From a candidate division CSSED10-310 bacterium (GTDB lineage Bacteria > CSSED10-310 > JAFGJC01): DNA of 64,000 bases. Below the pieces are notes generated by a model. The model had not been told where the DNA came from. It made no database searches and saw only the letters and a list, made by a program, of their open reading frames with translations. Both the position numbers and the translations under genes were made by a program. Numbering within the stretch: the stretch's first letter is position 1; every line of letters starts with the position of its first letter. The stretch lies in assembly GCA_016927905.1 (NCBI GenBank), contig JAFGLW010000031.1, forward strand, positions 124,001 to 188,000, given 5' to 3'. This document shows, piece by piece, positions 35,180-45,900 of this stretch.

Positions 35180-36694
35180 TCAGGCGGAGAGGTATCGCCC
35201 GAGCGCGTCGGCGGTCAGGTCTTTCCCGGTCGCCGACCGGATTTTCTCCCGCCATGGAATCCATCCACCCGGCTTGACATAATACATATTAACGAACTCG
35301 AAAAGATCCGGTCCCGGATACGCTCCGAATTTCTCCCGGATCGCCTCGATGGTGTGCAGTGCCATGACGTCCATCAGGAGATAGTTCTGGCTGTAAAGCG
35401 GATGGGTCGTATAGAGTGTGTTTCCGGCCCATCCAGTATCGTCCGGCACCGAAAGACCCAGATATTCCTTCGTCAATTCCGCCAGCAGTCCCCGAGGATC
35501 GGTCTCCCCGCGGTACACCGCCCATTCCAGAAGGCAGGAAACGGCGATCCGCCGGAACCAAAGGATCCTGGACAGACGGGTCTGATGCCGGATCTGATCG
35601 ATCTGATCGTCGTCCAGGCCGAATGTTCCTTTCAAAAACGACGGTTCGTGCACGATCCGTTCGTACATACCGGCGACGCCCTCCCAGAAAAATGACGGAT
35701 CACCACCTGCCACGATATAGGATGAAGTATCCAGCAGCGAACCGTGGATGGCGTGACCGAACTCGTGAAATACCGCGTCGTACCATTGCAGCCCATCCCG
35801 AGGGTTGGCCAGGATACGGATGTCTTTCCCGAATTCGATGGTCATGCACAACCCGCCGTAGGGGATATCCCGCTCGATCACCCGGATCGGCAGTTTCTCC
35901 AGATCGCCGCCGGCTTTTTTCAATTCGGCCTTAAACGTCGGAATGATGTCTTTCTTGGGAAACCGCTCCGGAGCCGGCGACTTGAGAACCGTATGAATAT
36001 AGTAACTTAAATCCCACGGTTCGATCGCGTCGATACCCATATCCCGTACGATTCGCCGGCAGGTTTGTGTCCAGATATCTTCCGTCGATGTTTTGACCTG
36101 CTCGAACAGCTCCCGCAACTCGTTTTCGTCGATTTCCTGGAGTTTCAGGCCCAGCGCGACATAATCGGGATACCCGAGTTTGACGGCCAGTTCATTGCGT
36201 TTTTCGAACAGCCGCACGACGTCGAATTCGATCCGTTCATCCAGGGCCTTCCCCGCATAATACGCAGTGCGACGACGGCTCCGGTCCGGCTCCGATTCGA
36301 GAATTTTCCCCTGCTCGCTCCGGGAAATAATCTTTCCGCCCATCTCGGGTTGAAACGAAATGATCTTCTGTTCGATCGGATGGGATATCTCGAACAGCTC
36401 CGGATCGTTGCCGATCCTGGAACTCAGAATCGTGTCAGCGAAAAGTTTCAGGCGGCGATTCAGCCTGGAATCGCTGATTCCGGTCTTCCAGTAATCGACG
36501 ATGCGGTCATTTTCGTCTGTCAGCAGCAAATCGACAAACTCCGTGTTCAGTCTGGTGAGATCTTCATGGGGTTCGCCCAGAAGCTGGTGGAAGTGTGCGA
36601 GGCCTTTCCGATGCCCCAGCTCTTTCAGGCGCAGGTCCATGGTATCGAGAAATGCCGCCAGTCCGTTCTCATCCCTGATTTCAGTCGGTTTCAT
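35180..36694 (-). CDS. M3-family-like zinc oligopeptidase
   Basis: 504 residues. The active site is HEFGHAIHG near residue 315, and the third metal ligand is the Glu in FFWEGVAGMYE about 25 residues later. Mostly helical, consistent with thimet-type oligopeptidases, but shorter than the usual 600-700 residues. No signal peptide, so cytoplasmic peptide turnover is likely. ATG 36694 has GAGAGGA at good spacing. Twelve bases after the M16 pair, with which it probably shares a transcript. M2 or M32 membership cannot be fully excluded. Confidence 0.78.
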   Translation of the reverse strand: MKPTEIRDENGLAAFLDTMDLRLKELGHRKGLAHFHQLLGEPHEDLTRLNTEFVDLLLTDENDRIVDYWKTGISDSRLNRRLKLFADTILSSRIGNDPELFEISHPIEQKIISFQPEMGGKIISRSEQGKILESEPDRSRRRTAYYAGKALDERIEFDVVRLFEKRNELAVKLGYPDYVALGLKLQEIDENELRELFEQVKTSTEDIWTQTCRRIVRDMGIDAIEPWDLSYYIHTVLKSPAPERFPKKDIIPTFKAELKKAGGDLEKLPIRVIERDIPYGGLCMTIEFGKDIRILANPRDGLQWYDAVFHEFGHAIHGSLLDTSSYIVAGGDPSFFWEGVAGMYERIVHEPSFLKGTFGLDDDQIDQIRHQTRLSRILWFRRIAVSCLLEWAVYRGETDPRGLLAELTKEYLGLSVPDDTGWAGNTLYTTHPLYSQNYLLMDVMALHTIEAIREKFGAYPGPDLFEFVNMYYVKPGGWIPWREKIRSATGKDLTADALGRYLSA

Positions 36695-36705
36695 AATCAG
36701 TCCTC

Positions 36706-38178
36706 TCAAAATTCCGGTACGATTCGAACAGGGCCCAGGCTTTCAATCTGCGGAACAATCCGATCCGCCGGGCCGACGATGGTGATCACCAGGTCATCGG
36801 GATGGATGTAGCGCTGCGCGGTCTTGAGAATATCTTCCCGGGTAACGCTTCGAATATACCGGGGGTAGAGCGTGACATCATCCAGGGGAAGACCGTAGAA
36901 ATTCATGTGTACGAGTGTTCCGGCGATATCCTCGTATTGCTCGAATTCCAGCGGGTGGCTGCCGATCAATCCCTGTTTGGCATCCTGAAGTTCCCCATCC
37001 AGAACGGGTTCTTCACGGATTTTCCTGAGTTCGTCGAGGATCACCCGGACGGTTTCGCCCAGCGTATCCACCTTGGTGAAGGTTCCCACGGCAAATTCAC
37101 CGGTGAATTCACGTCGGGCGAAGAAACTGTATACCCCATAAGTCAATCCCCGTTTGACCCGGACTTCGGTGGACAGTCGGGTAAACAGCCCACCGCCACC
37201 CAGGATCCGGTTCAGGGTTTCGATTTTGAACCGGTCGGGATTCACTCGGTCGATACCGATATGCCCCATCACAACCTGGGCCTGGACAGTGTCCTTGTCG
37301 ATAATATGGATTTGTGTTCCCGAAACCGGTCGGGGTGGTGGTATTGGCGGAAGAGGTTCTGAAGATCTTTCCCAGCCAGACAGATAGTCCCGGCAGAGTG
37401 TTTCCACCTGATCTTTCGATATATCTCCGATGACGACCAGCACGGCGCGGTCCGGCCGGTAGAATTTGCGATAGAACTCCAGCACCTGTCCGCGTGTGAT
37501 TGTTTTCAGGTCTTCTATAGTGCCTTTGTGCGGTTTCGCATAGGGGTGATCGCCGAACACATCCCTGCGGAAGCGCCGGTAGCAGAGATCGCCGGGATCA
37601 TCCGAGCTCTGCATCAGATCCCCGATGATATAGTTCCGGCCTTCCTCCAGGTTGGAATCTTCGAAATCGGCCCGGCTGAGAATTTCAGCGAAGCAGGGAA
37701 ACAGCTCCCGTACATCCCGGCTCAGGCAGTTCAGGGTCGCAATGCACGATTCGTTGTAAGCCACCGATGTGACGAACGCACCGTGCCGGTCCATGACGGC
37801 GTCGATCGCCTCATCCGGATAGGATTCGGTTCCTTCTGTCAGCACCCAGCCGGTCAGATATGCCAGGCCGGATTTCCCGGGCGGGTCATAGATGGATCCG
37901 CCGCGGATCTGCGCCCGGGCATACACCATGGGGATATCGCGGCGTTCCACCACGAACACTTTGAGCCCGTTTTCGAGTGTGAACTGCTCCGGTACAGGGA
38001 AGGGAATGACGGCTTTCTGATCCCAATCGGCACGCTCGAGATATTCTTTGAGAGAAAGTGTCGCTGAATCCCGTTTATCGATTCCGACCGGCGGTTGGTT
38101 CATCTTGACGGGGATGCAGGCCATCATAAATCCGGCGATGCAGACTGCCGGGAGATATCGCATTGTCGCCCGTATCAC
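36706..38178 (-). CDS. M16-family peptidase homologue without the catalytic motif (lipoprotein)
   Basis: 490 residues with an N-terminal lipobox (FMMAC). The M16 fold is clear (ENGLKVFVVERRDIPMV near residue 70, later HPYAKPHKGTIEDL and LTYGVYSFF). Where active members have HxxEH this protein reads GLAYLTGWVL, so zinc binding is lost. It starts by GTGA overlap with the upstream catalytic M16 gene. Such active/inactive pairs form heterodimers in mitochondria and many bacteria; likely a periplasmic peptide-degrading complex. Confidence 0.85.
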   Translation of the reverse strand: MIRATMRYLPAVCIAGFMMACIPVKMNQPPVGIDKRDSATLSLKEYLERADWDQKAVIPFPVPEQFTLENGLKVFVVERRDIPMVYARAQIRGGSIYDPPGKSGLAYLTGWVLTEGTESYPDEAIDAVMDRHGAFVTSVAYNESCIATLNCLSRDVRELFPCFAEILSRADFEDSNLEEGRNYIIGDLMQSSDDPGDLCYRRFRRDVFGDHPYAKPHKGTIEDLKTITRGQVLEFYRKFYRPDRAVLVVIGDISKDQVETLCRDYLSGWERSSEPLPPIPPPRPVSGTQIHIIDKDTVQAQVVMGHIGIDRVNPDRFKIETLNRILGGGGLFTRLSTEVRVKRGLTYGVYSFFARREFTGEFAVGTFTKVDTLGETVRVILDELRKIREEPVLDGELQDAKQGLIGSHPLEFEQYEDIAGTLVHMNFYGLPLDDVTLYPRYIRSVTREDILKTAQRYIHPDDLVITIVGPADRIVPQIESLGPVRIVPEF

Positions 38179-39518
38179 GATCCGCTCCTTCCATCGGATC
38201 CCGCACCGGCGTTTTTAACCATCCCCACCGTGCGGGAAGCTGGAATGATATAGCGTTCCGTAACCTCCTTAATGCGTTCCGGAGTGAGTTCATTCAGCCG
38301 GTCCTCCAGATCCAGCGCATCCCGCCAGGAACCAACCATCTGGGCTTCCCCCAGTTTGAATGCGATGCTCATGGAGGATTGCATTTCGTAGACATCCTGA
38401 GCCAGTAGCTGGATCCGGGCGGTGTCGAGCTGTTCTTGTGTCACCCCGCTCTCCCGGATTTTTCCCAGTTCCGAATCGATTCTGTCTTCGAGAGTCCCGA
38501 TATCGATCCCGGGGAGCGGCATAGCGCCGATGATCAGCAGTTCCGGATCCCGGGAGGCGCGGCAGTAGGCGTAGGCATACATGGCCACGGGATCGGATCC
38601 CTGTGAAAGAAGCCCCAGGGGGGAGGATCCGCCGCGGGACAGGATCGCGCAGAGCACTCTGAGTGCCAGGTTGTCCGGATGATCCCCGGTGGGGATTTTG
38701 TATCCCGACATGTAAAGCTCCCGCTGCACCGGCATATCCAGGACAAATCTCCGTTCAATCGTCTGAATCGGTTCCTCCGGGTAGTCCCGACCGGGGAGCC
38801 GTCCCGGCAGGATCGACCCGAAATGTTCCGACATCAGATCCAGCAGGTATGGTGTCTGGAAGTTGCCGACCACCACGGCCACGGCGTTGTTTGGAACATA
38901 AAATTTCTTCTGGAAATCCATCAGATCTTCGTATGTAAAAGACTGGACATCCTCCAAGCGCCCGATTGTGATCGTCTTGTAAGGATGGATGTCAAATGCG
39001 TGCTGGTACAGCTCGTATCGAAGAAGTCCCCGGGGCGTGTCGATATAATTCAGCCGGAGTTCCTCCTGGACCACCTCCAGTTCCCGGGCGGCCTCCTCAC
39101 GGGTCGGCTGCAGGTGTTCCATTCGTTCCGCTTCCAGCCGGATCACGAGTTCCAGCCGGTCCGGCGGCACCGTTTCGTGGTAACATGTCCGGTCCATGGA
39201 CGTGTTGGCGTTGGAGTGCCCGCCCCCGACGGCACCCAGCAGCCGGGCGAATGTTTCTCCTTCCAGGTTCCGCGTGGTTTTGAACATCATGTGCTCACAG
39301 TAGTGCGCCATACCCGTTTTCCCGGGTGTTTCATCGATCGATCCGACACGATAGTACAGGGCGAAGGACACAACGGGCGCATTACTTTGTTCGACGGCGA
39401 GGATTTTCATTCCGTTGGGAAGCGCGTGTTCGGTCACCGGCAGGTCGATCGCTATGACCTGCACGCCGATCATCAGGCGCAGAAGGCAAAATAAGAGGCA
39501 ATATCCGTTCGTTCTCAT
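38175..39518 (-). CDS. M16-family zinc peptidase, catalytic subunit
   Basis: 447 residues with a signal peptide. The inverted zinc motif is HYCEHMMF (about residues 72-79), and the distal Glu is in AARELEVVQEE about 75 residues later. Good ribosome site GGAGGAAAG. Heads the operon that continues with the inactive M16 lipoprotein and the M3-like peptidase. Cuts small peptides outside the cytoplasm by family analogy. Confidence 0.9.
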   Translation of the reverse strand: MRTNGYCLLFCLLRLMIGVQVIAIDLPVTEHALPNGMKILAVEQSNAPVVSFALYYRVGSIDETPGKTGMAHYCEHMMFKTTRNLEGETFARLLGAVGGGHSNANTSMDRTCYHETVPPDRLELVIRLEAERMEHLQPTREEAARELEVVQEELRLNYIDTPRGLLRYELYQHAFDIHPYKTITIGRLEDVQSFTYEDLMDFQKKFYVPNNAVAVVVGNFQTPYLLDLMSEHFGSILPGRLPGRDYPEEPIQTIERRFVLDMPVQRELYMSGYKIPTGDHPDNLALRVLCAILSRGGSSPLGLLSQGSDPVAMYAYAYCRASRDPELLIIGAMPLPGIDIGTLEDRIDSELGKIRESGVTQEQLDTARIQLLAQDVYEMQSSMSIAFKLGEAQMVGSWRDALDLEDRLNELTPERIKEVTERYIIPASRTVGMVKNAGAGSDGRSGS

Positions 39519-39634
39519 TCTTTCCTCCGGAAATGGTGTTGTTCCAGGTTGATTTTCCGATTGATCCCTCTGTCCCGATCGGCTTCCGGGACACGAACTG
39601 TTATTATATCATACGCGATGAGCCGGTTTAAGGT

Positions 39635-41008
39635 TCAGTACCATTTTTCTCCTTTGATCCGGGCTTCCAGCCGCCTGCGGCGATGCTGAAGATCCTTCCG
39701 GATCCGGTCGCCTTCCCATCCGTTCAGAACCAGTTCGTCGAACGCCCGATGGACGACATGAAGTGCCTGCCGGAAATCTTTTACCTGATGCTCGTAATAC
39801 TTGGCAAGCTCTTCGTATGGGAACACGGTTCTGCCGCCGCCGGTCTGAATGAAGATCTGCCAAAGCTTTACGGCCTCATCATAATCATTCGAAAATTTGT
39901 GCAGGAGGGAAAGCCGCGTCAGGGCATTGCCGTAAAGCGCAGCCGGCAATCCCTTTGTCAGGGCCTTGCGATAAGCGGTCAGTGCGTTTCCGATGTCCCC
40001 CGACGATTCAAGCAGGCGCGCCAGGCCGAACAGATCCTCTGCGGGCCGAGTGTCATCCGGGAACGGATCGGCGAGAAACCGGAGAATTTCCGAGGAGACG
40101 GCTGCAAGGGAAATGATATCGTGTGCGTTGTGTGCGAACGCACGTTGAATAAAGCGTGCGTCCCGGCTGCGGATATATTTGAAATACAAATCCGGCAAAA
40201 GCGCGCCGGGAACGTCGTCTTTCCGGTGAAAGTCCAGGATACCCGTTTCGACCGAAAGCAGCCGGCAGTCGGGCAGCCGGTGCCGGTATAGCCGTCTGAC
40301 CAGCATCAGAAGATCGATATGGAGCGGTTCCGGCATGGGTTGTGTTCGCCTGTTGATGATGAACCGGGTTTCCAGGAGGGGCCAGTCGTAGGTTTTCCCG
40401 TTGTAGCTGACCACATAGGTAAACCGTTTCAGTATTTCCTCCAGAGCGTGCATGACCGCGGGTTCCTCTGGAAAATCCCGCATGAAATACTGCTCCACGA
40501 TGAATTCCCTGTCCTGGAAATAACCCAGTCCGGCCAGGAAGATATAGGTTCCCGTTCCGGTATCCAGTCCGGTCGTTTCGGTGTCGAAGAACACCGCCCG
40601 CTTAAAATCAACGCCGGTCAGTCTGGAATCGGACAGGGCCCATGCCAGTGTGTTCGACGGCATTTCCAACAGTGAATTGACCGCCACCTTGCCCTGATAG
40701 TGATGCCACGGATAGACGGTCCGGACCTGAAAACACGGTCCGTGCGGCGTATCCAGGAATTCCCCGGGTATCAGATCCTCGATATTCTGCCCGGGTCCTT
40801 CGATGAATTCCGCGGTCAGCAGGCCTCTTGTTACTTGAGATTCCAAACAGCAGCGGTTCCGATCCGGGGGACGCGATTCGACATCTGCGATGATGGCACG
40901 CAGGTCATCCAGCTTTTTCCGTCGTTCGGTTCCGCTGTCGGTATCAGCCGGACCACTCCGGTCTTTTTTCTTTTTTAAGGCCCGGAGCCGTTCCCTGATG
41001 TCCGACAT
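39635..41008 (-). CDS. RNase H-fold (YprB-like) exonuclease domain protein
   Basis: 457 residues. The central exonuclease domain (about 130-310) has FFDTETTGL (first Asp/Glu pair), VSYNGKTYDWPLL, HIDLLMLVR and HNAHDIISLA, the DEDD arrangement of YprB-like ribonuclease-H-fold proteins. The C-terminal 120 residues look like TPR helices. Cytoplasmic; substrate unknown. ATG directly follows the ilvE stop (TAAATG style coupling), so the two are co-expressed. Confidence 0.82.
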   Translation of the reverse strand: MSDIRERLRALKKKKDRSGPADTDSGTERRKKLDDLRAIIADVESRPPDRNRCCLESQVTRGLLTAEFIEGPGQNIEDLIPGEFLDTPHGPCFQVRTVYPWHHYQGKVAVNSLLEMPSNTLAWALSDSRLTGVDFKRAVFFDTETTGLDTGTGTYIFLAGLGYFQDREFIVEQYFMRDFPEEPAVMHALEEILKRFTYVVSYNGKTYDWPLLETRFIINRRTQPMPEPLHIDLLMLVRRLYRHRLPDCRLLSVETGILDFHRKDDVPGALLPDLYFKYIRSRDARFIQRAFAHNAHDIISLAAVSSEILRFLADPFPDDTRPAEDLFGLARLLESSGDIGNALTAYRKALTKGLPAALYGNALTRLSLLHKFSNDYDEAVKLWQIFIQTGGGRTVFPYEELAKYYEHQVKDFRQALHVVHRAFDELVLNGWEGDRIRKDLQHRRRRLEARIKGEKWY

Positions 41009-42034
41009 TTAATCCAGTATGGTGACCCATTTGAAGGGATCGTCAACGACGCCCCATTGAATTCCGGTCAGCATGTCATAGAGTTTCCGACTGAGTTCGC
41101 CCACATCCTTGGTTATCTCCTGGGTGTACCGGCCGTGATACGCCGATATTTTACCGATTGGAGTAATCACCGCAGCGGTTCCGCAGCCGAAGGTCTCATC
41201 TGCATCGGTCAATACTTCTTCCAGGGGCAGATCACGCTCTTCGATGGTCATCCCGAGTTGTTCCCGGGCCAGGCGCAGGATGGAATTCCTGGTTATTCCG
41301 GCCAGGATGGTATCACTCAAGGCTGGTGTAACCAGGGTGTTTTGGATCCGGCACATGAAATTGCACGCACTGAGTTCTTCGATATTCTCGTGCCGGTATC
41401 CATCCAGCCAGATCGCTTCCTGGCACCCATTTTTTTTAGCATAGGCCGTCGCCAGCATACTCATGACATAGTTGGCACCCGTTTTGTACGCCCCGTGGCC
41501 GCCTGGCATGGCCCGTACCATGTGATGGATCACCATTCCATGGAGCGGGTTGAAGCCGGTGGCGTAATAAGGTCCGACGGGCGATACGAAGATGAGGAAT
41601 GTCGGGTTTTCCGCCCGGCGGACTCCGAGCCCGGGTTCTCCGATCAAAAGGGGGCGGATATACAGCGATCCGCGGTTGTTCGGATCGGGATCGAACGCCG
41701 GGATATAGTTCCGGTTTTTGATCACCAGCTCCTTGACTTTCTTCACGAACAGATCCACCGGCACCGGCGGCATCAGGATGCCTTCTGCCGACCGCCCGAA
41801 CCGTTTGCCGTTCTCCTCGATCCGGAACAGCCGGACATGACCGTCTTTCCCCAGATAAGCTTTAGCGCCTTCGAAGATCGAATTGCCGTAATTGACGCCA
41901 TAGCTGGCATAATGAACCATCAATTTGGGGTCGTCGGGTCCCAGAAACTGACCTTCATTCTCCCACCGGCCGGTATCGGGATTGTAGGAATCATTGATAT
42001 AAACAAAATCCGTCTTCGTAAATCCAAATGCCAT
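41009..42034 (-). CDS. ilvE: Branched-chain amino acid aminotransferase (type II)
   Basis: 341 residues; transfers the amino group to branched-chain 2-oxo acids with PLP. Class IV signatures are FEGAKAYLGKDG, the PLP Lys in GAYKTGANYVMSML, and the EELSACNFMC segment. Length and sequence match the larger BCAT type (about 340-360 residues). AAAGGAG lies before the ATG. Only BCAA gene here. Confidence 0.92.
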   Translation of the reverse strand: MAFGFTKTDFVYINDSYNPDTGRWENEGQFLGPDDPKLMVHYASYGVNYGNSIFEGAKAYLGKDGHVRLFRIEENGKRFGRSAEGILMPPVPVDLFVKKVKELVIKNRNYIPAFDPDPNNRGSLYIRPLLIGEPGLGVRRAENPTFLIFVSPVGPYYATGFNPLHGMVIHHMVRAMPGGHGAYKTGANYVMSMLATAYAKKNGCQEAIWLDGYRHENIEELSACNFMCRIQNTLVTPALSDTILAGITRNSILRLAREQLGMTIEERDLPLEEVLTDADETFGCGTAAVITPIGKISAYHGRYTQEITKDVGELSRKLYDMLTGIQWGVVDDPFKWVTILD

Positions 42035-42057
42035 GGCAGACTCCTTTCGCGAAAAAA

Positions 42058-42086
42058 TATTTAGAAAAACGCTTTTAATTTATCAA
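42058..42086 (-). promoter_or_regulatory. Candidate promoter for ilvE
   Basis: On the minus strand TTGATA (42081-42086) is followed after 17 bases by TAAATA (42058-42063), about 24 bases before the ATG. The -10 is weak but the region is the most AT-rich in the neighbourhood. Confidence 0.35.
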
Positions 42087-42283
42087 CTTACACAGATTCG
42101 GCGCGCAGATTCCCATTTTAGTTTTTTTCCCAGGGGAAATCAAATGGCAAATGGGATCCGAAGCGGCCGCCGGAGGGATCCGTCCCGGCATGGCGGCCGA
42201 TCGGTTCCGAACGGGCGGTTTCCCTCTGGCTCGACCGGACAAACCGTGATACAAATATCCTTAATTTCTGAGGAGGCCGGTTC

Positions 42284-42922
42284 ATGGATGGATTATTCAA
42301 TCGTATTTTGATTCTGTCACCGCATGCCGATGATTCCGAGCTGGGCTGCGGAGGAACGGTGGCGCGGTTTGTTGAGGAAGGCCGGGAGGTTCATGTCGCG
42401 GCTTTTTCCGTCTGTGAGGAGTCGGTTCCGGAGGGATTCGAAAAGGATATTCTGTTTCATGAGTGGCATCAGGCTCTGGCGATTATGGAAATTCCGGAAG
42501 ACTGCCGGCATCTGTTCCGGTACCCCGTGCGCTATTTCATGCAGCATCGCCAGGAAATTCTGGATAAGCTGATCCAATTCCGGGATCAATTGAAACCGGA
42601 CCTGGTGTTGTTACCCTCCTCCCAGGACCTGCACCAGGATCACCAGACCATCGCAAATGAAGGGCTTCGCGCGTTCAAAGGAACCAGTATGCTGGGATTT
42701 GAGATCCCCTGGAACAACATCCATTTTGAAACGAGGAGTTTCATTCATCTGGAAAAGCGGCATATCGAGAAAAAAATCCAGGCTCTGGCCTGTTACCGGT
42801 CCCAGGGTTTCCGGGGATATGCCGATCCCGGATTCATTTTTTCGCTGGCCAAAACCAGGGGTGTCCAGATTGAAGTTCCGTATGCGGAAGTATTCGAAAC
42901 CATCCGATTGATCATACGATGA
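42284..42922 (+). CDS. PIG-L/LmbE-family deacetylase
   Basis: 212 residues. Zinc ligands are in ILSPHADDSELGCGG (residues 10-24) and in DLHQDHQTI (about 110-118). The family removes acetyl groups from N-acetylglucosamine-type sugars. GAGGAGG before the ATG. It overlaps the next gene by four bases, so the deacetylase and the large lipoprotein are coupled and may act on the same glycan. Substrate not determinable. Confidence 0.88.
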   Translation: MDGLFNRILILSPHADDSELGCGGTVARFVEEGREVHVAAFSVCEESVPEGFEKDILFHEWHQALAIMEIPEDCRHLFRYPVRYFMQHRQEILDKLIQFRDQLKPDLVLLPSSQDLHQDHQTIANEGLRAFKGTSMLGFEIPWNNIHFETRSFIHLEKRHIEKKIQALACYRSQGFRGYADPGFIFSLAKTRGVQIEVPYAEVFETIRLIIR

Positions 42923-45900
42923 GATCTCGGATCGGTATCGGTATTATATTGGGGAGTGCGATTATTTCCCTGGCATGTTCGCCCCGATCCGAACCGTTGG
43001 GTCGGGGATCCGGCAACATCATCCGGAATCCTGGGTTCGAGCAGGGAAATGCGTTGCCAGAAGGGTGGGATAAGATAACGGTCACCTTCGGAACGACTCC
43101 GGAATTTTTATGGAACGACATCCCGGAGCGACGGACAAAAGTCAGTGGCGTGCATCTTGAAGAACCGGGATTCGGCGGCTGGAAACAGCAGGTCACGTTG
43201 GAGCCGGACACCCAGTATAGGCTCAGCGCATATTTGAAAACCGAGAATATCTGGGGCAAGGGTCTGGGCGTTTCGGTCTTTTTCCCGAAATTTCGATGGA
43301 TGCGCCCGCTTTCGATCCGGGAATCACCGGAATGGATCAAATATGATGTGGACCTGTTGAGTGCCGGGCTGACCCAGATGGATCTTCTGTGTGCGATGGG
43401 CGTGAACGGTCTGAACTCGGGAACGGCTTGGTTCGACGATATTGAGCTCCGGGCGCTGCAAAACCCGGCGTTCGACGGGAACATCACCCGTTCACTGTTG
43501 TTTCCGTCCATGACGATTCGATACGATGTCAAACGGGGATACCTGACTTCATTGAAACCCTTATCCCGCTATCCGGATGCGCCCGAATTCCTGGCCTCCT
43601 ATCCGACATTGCCCTATCTGGATCCCGCGAAAGACTGCTTCCTGGGTGACATCTCCCTGGATGTTCGCCAGGACCGCTCCTGGCTGCATGTCACAACGGC
43701 CGACCCGGAGATGAGACACGATGTGAAATCGGACCGGGAAAAACTCTGGGCGGAGCATCGTCATCCGAGCGCCGGTATTCCGGTGATCCGGTCGGATTTT
43801 TCGAGTGCTGGTGATTCCGTAATCTGGCGGATTTCTTTGGAAAACACCGGAAAGAAGGACCTGGTGATCGGATCCCTGGAGTTGCCCATGCCGTGGAACA
43901 ACAACTACTGCCTGTTCGACCCGCACGACAAAGCCAGTCAGAAACTGCTTTACACCCGCCGGGTTTCGGAACATAAACACATCGGCGGCAATTCCTCCTA
44001 TGTTCTGGCCTGCCCCATGGACGGTCAACCGCCGTCTCTGGTAATTCACCCGGCGGATCCCGATACCGGATTTGAATTCGCCTGGCACGAGCCGGACACA
44101 ATCCGCAACCAGCGTAGAGACAAGGACCAATGGATACACGGTGCCTGGCCTGGACTGACCCGCGTGTGTCTTTTTTCACGCGGGATCAAAGAACGGAGCG
44201 GGTGGGGGGAATGGCTGAATCCCCAGAACCATCTCGTGGTCCCGGCCGGTCAGACTGAATCATTCACGCTCCGGCTGCAGTGGCTGGATAACCGGAGTGA
44301 TCTGCCGGAAGCTCTTGCTGATTCCGGGCTGCTGGGATTCCGCGTAATACCGGCATTGGCCCTTCCCTCCGGTTATCCCGCCACGGTGATCGTGTACGGA
44401 GCGTCACATCCCGTGACGGTAACCGGTGCCGCGTCCTGGTCGGAAACTCCCGTTCCGAGCGCTTTCAGGGGCACAGCCGTCCGGATTATCCTGGACCAGG
44501 AAGGACCGCGGGCGGTGGATATCACGGACGCCGATAACCGGACCGGGCGGTTGTTCATGTTTTGCCTCCCGTCGCTCAGCGATCTGATGGACCAGAGGGC
44601 TCGCTTTATCATGGGAAAACAGCGTTACGTGAAACCGGGAGATCCTCTGTCCGGCGCTATTTTGTGCTTCAACAGCCGGACCGGCGCTGTTCTTGCCGAA
44701 ACCCGCGACATGTGGGGATCCGGAGGTTATGAAGGCGGAATCACCGATGCCATGTTCCTGGCATTGAAAAATACGATCAGACCGGACTGCCAAGAAATAT
44801 CTTTTCTGGAAGATTACATTTGGGGGTGGCTGCTGGGCGGGATTCAGGATCCGGCAGATTACGGCGTGGCCTGGACGGTATCCATGCCTGACCGGAAGGA
44901 AAGAGGTTACAATTACATTCATGTCCTGAATCTTTACGACGCCATGGCCCGGGGATCTGCTATCCGCCCGGAGCTGTACCGCAAGCGGACGGAGGATTAT
45001 CTCGATCTGTGGTGGAACACTTTCAATGCGTTCAAACGAACAACCGTGCGGTTTCAGGATCTTGGTTTGATGGGACGCGGGAACATCACCTTCATGCCCG
45101 AATTTTTCAGGCGGTTCGATTTGGCGGACCGAGCGGCTTCGATCGAAGACGAGATCCGGATGTGGGGCAGATACTGGTCGGAAGACCCGCCATACCCCTT
45201 CGGATCGGAGCTTTTTTTCGACAACACCGGGTACGAGTCGGTGTTTTTCTACCGGGATTACATCGGGGAAAAACAACTTGCCGAGCAGGCAGTCCGGGTC
45301 ACCAAGGCAGGACGCGGTCGAGCGCCGACCTGGTTCTGGAACGACTCGGATCAGCGGTGGTGGGATGCCGTCCGGACTTTTCCAAACTACGAAAGTTTTA
45401 CTGATTTTGGCGAGAACTGCCACCATTATATGACGGGACTGAACGGGTACATGCTTCTGGAAGCGTATGACCGGGGATACGGCAGGGATGAACCGGGTCC
45501 GGTTGGGTATTCGGGCATCTGGAACAGCTGGGCACGTGTGCAGCCGGACGGATTCGCCGGGATGTGCTACTGCCCGGATCCGACCAGCGACAACTACGGA
45601 TTGAACCGGTTCACAGGCGATGTGGGTCTGGGGCTGTGGGGCAATCTGAAGGGTGCACGGTGTTATGTCGTCGATGATCCGGTCCTGGGCCGGATCGCTT
45701 ACGGAGGTTACCTGTTGGATACGAAAGACGACTCCGGGAATGTCCGGATGACGGTGGAACCCTTATCCGGGATGGATCACCGGGTCCGGTGGATCGGTCC
45801 GGACCTGGCGGCGGATTCGGACGGACCCTCCATCCGGAAGCTGTCGGCGGACCGGATGTTGCACCATTTGGAACTCGTTCTGGTCAATCCCTTCGACAGT

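Noticed and set aside
41057-42064. 335-codon open frame opposite ilvE
   Set aside because: Shadow frame; ilvE has full length, PLP motif and ribosome site.
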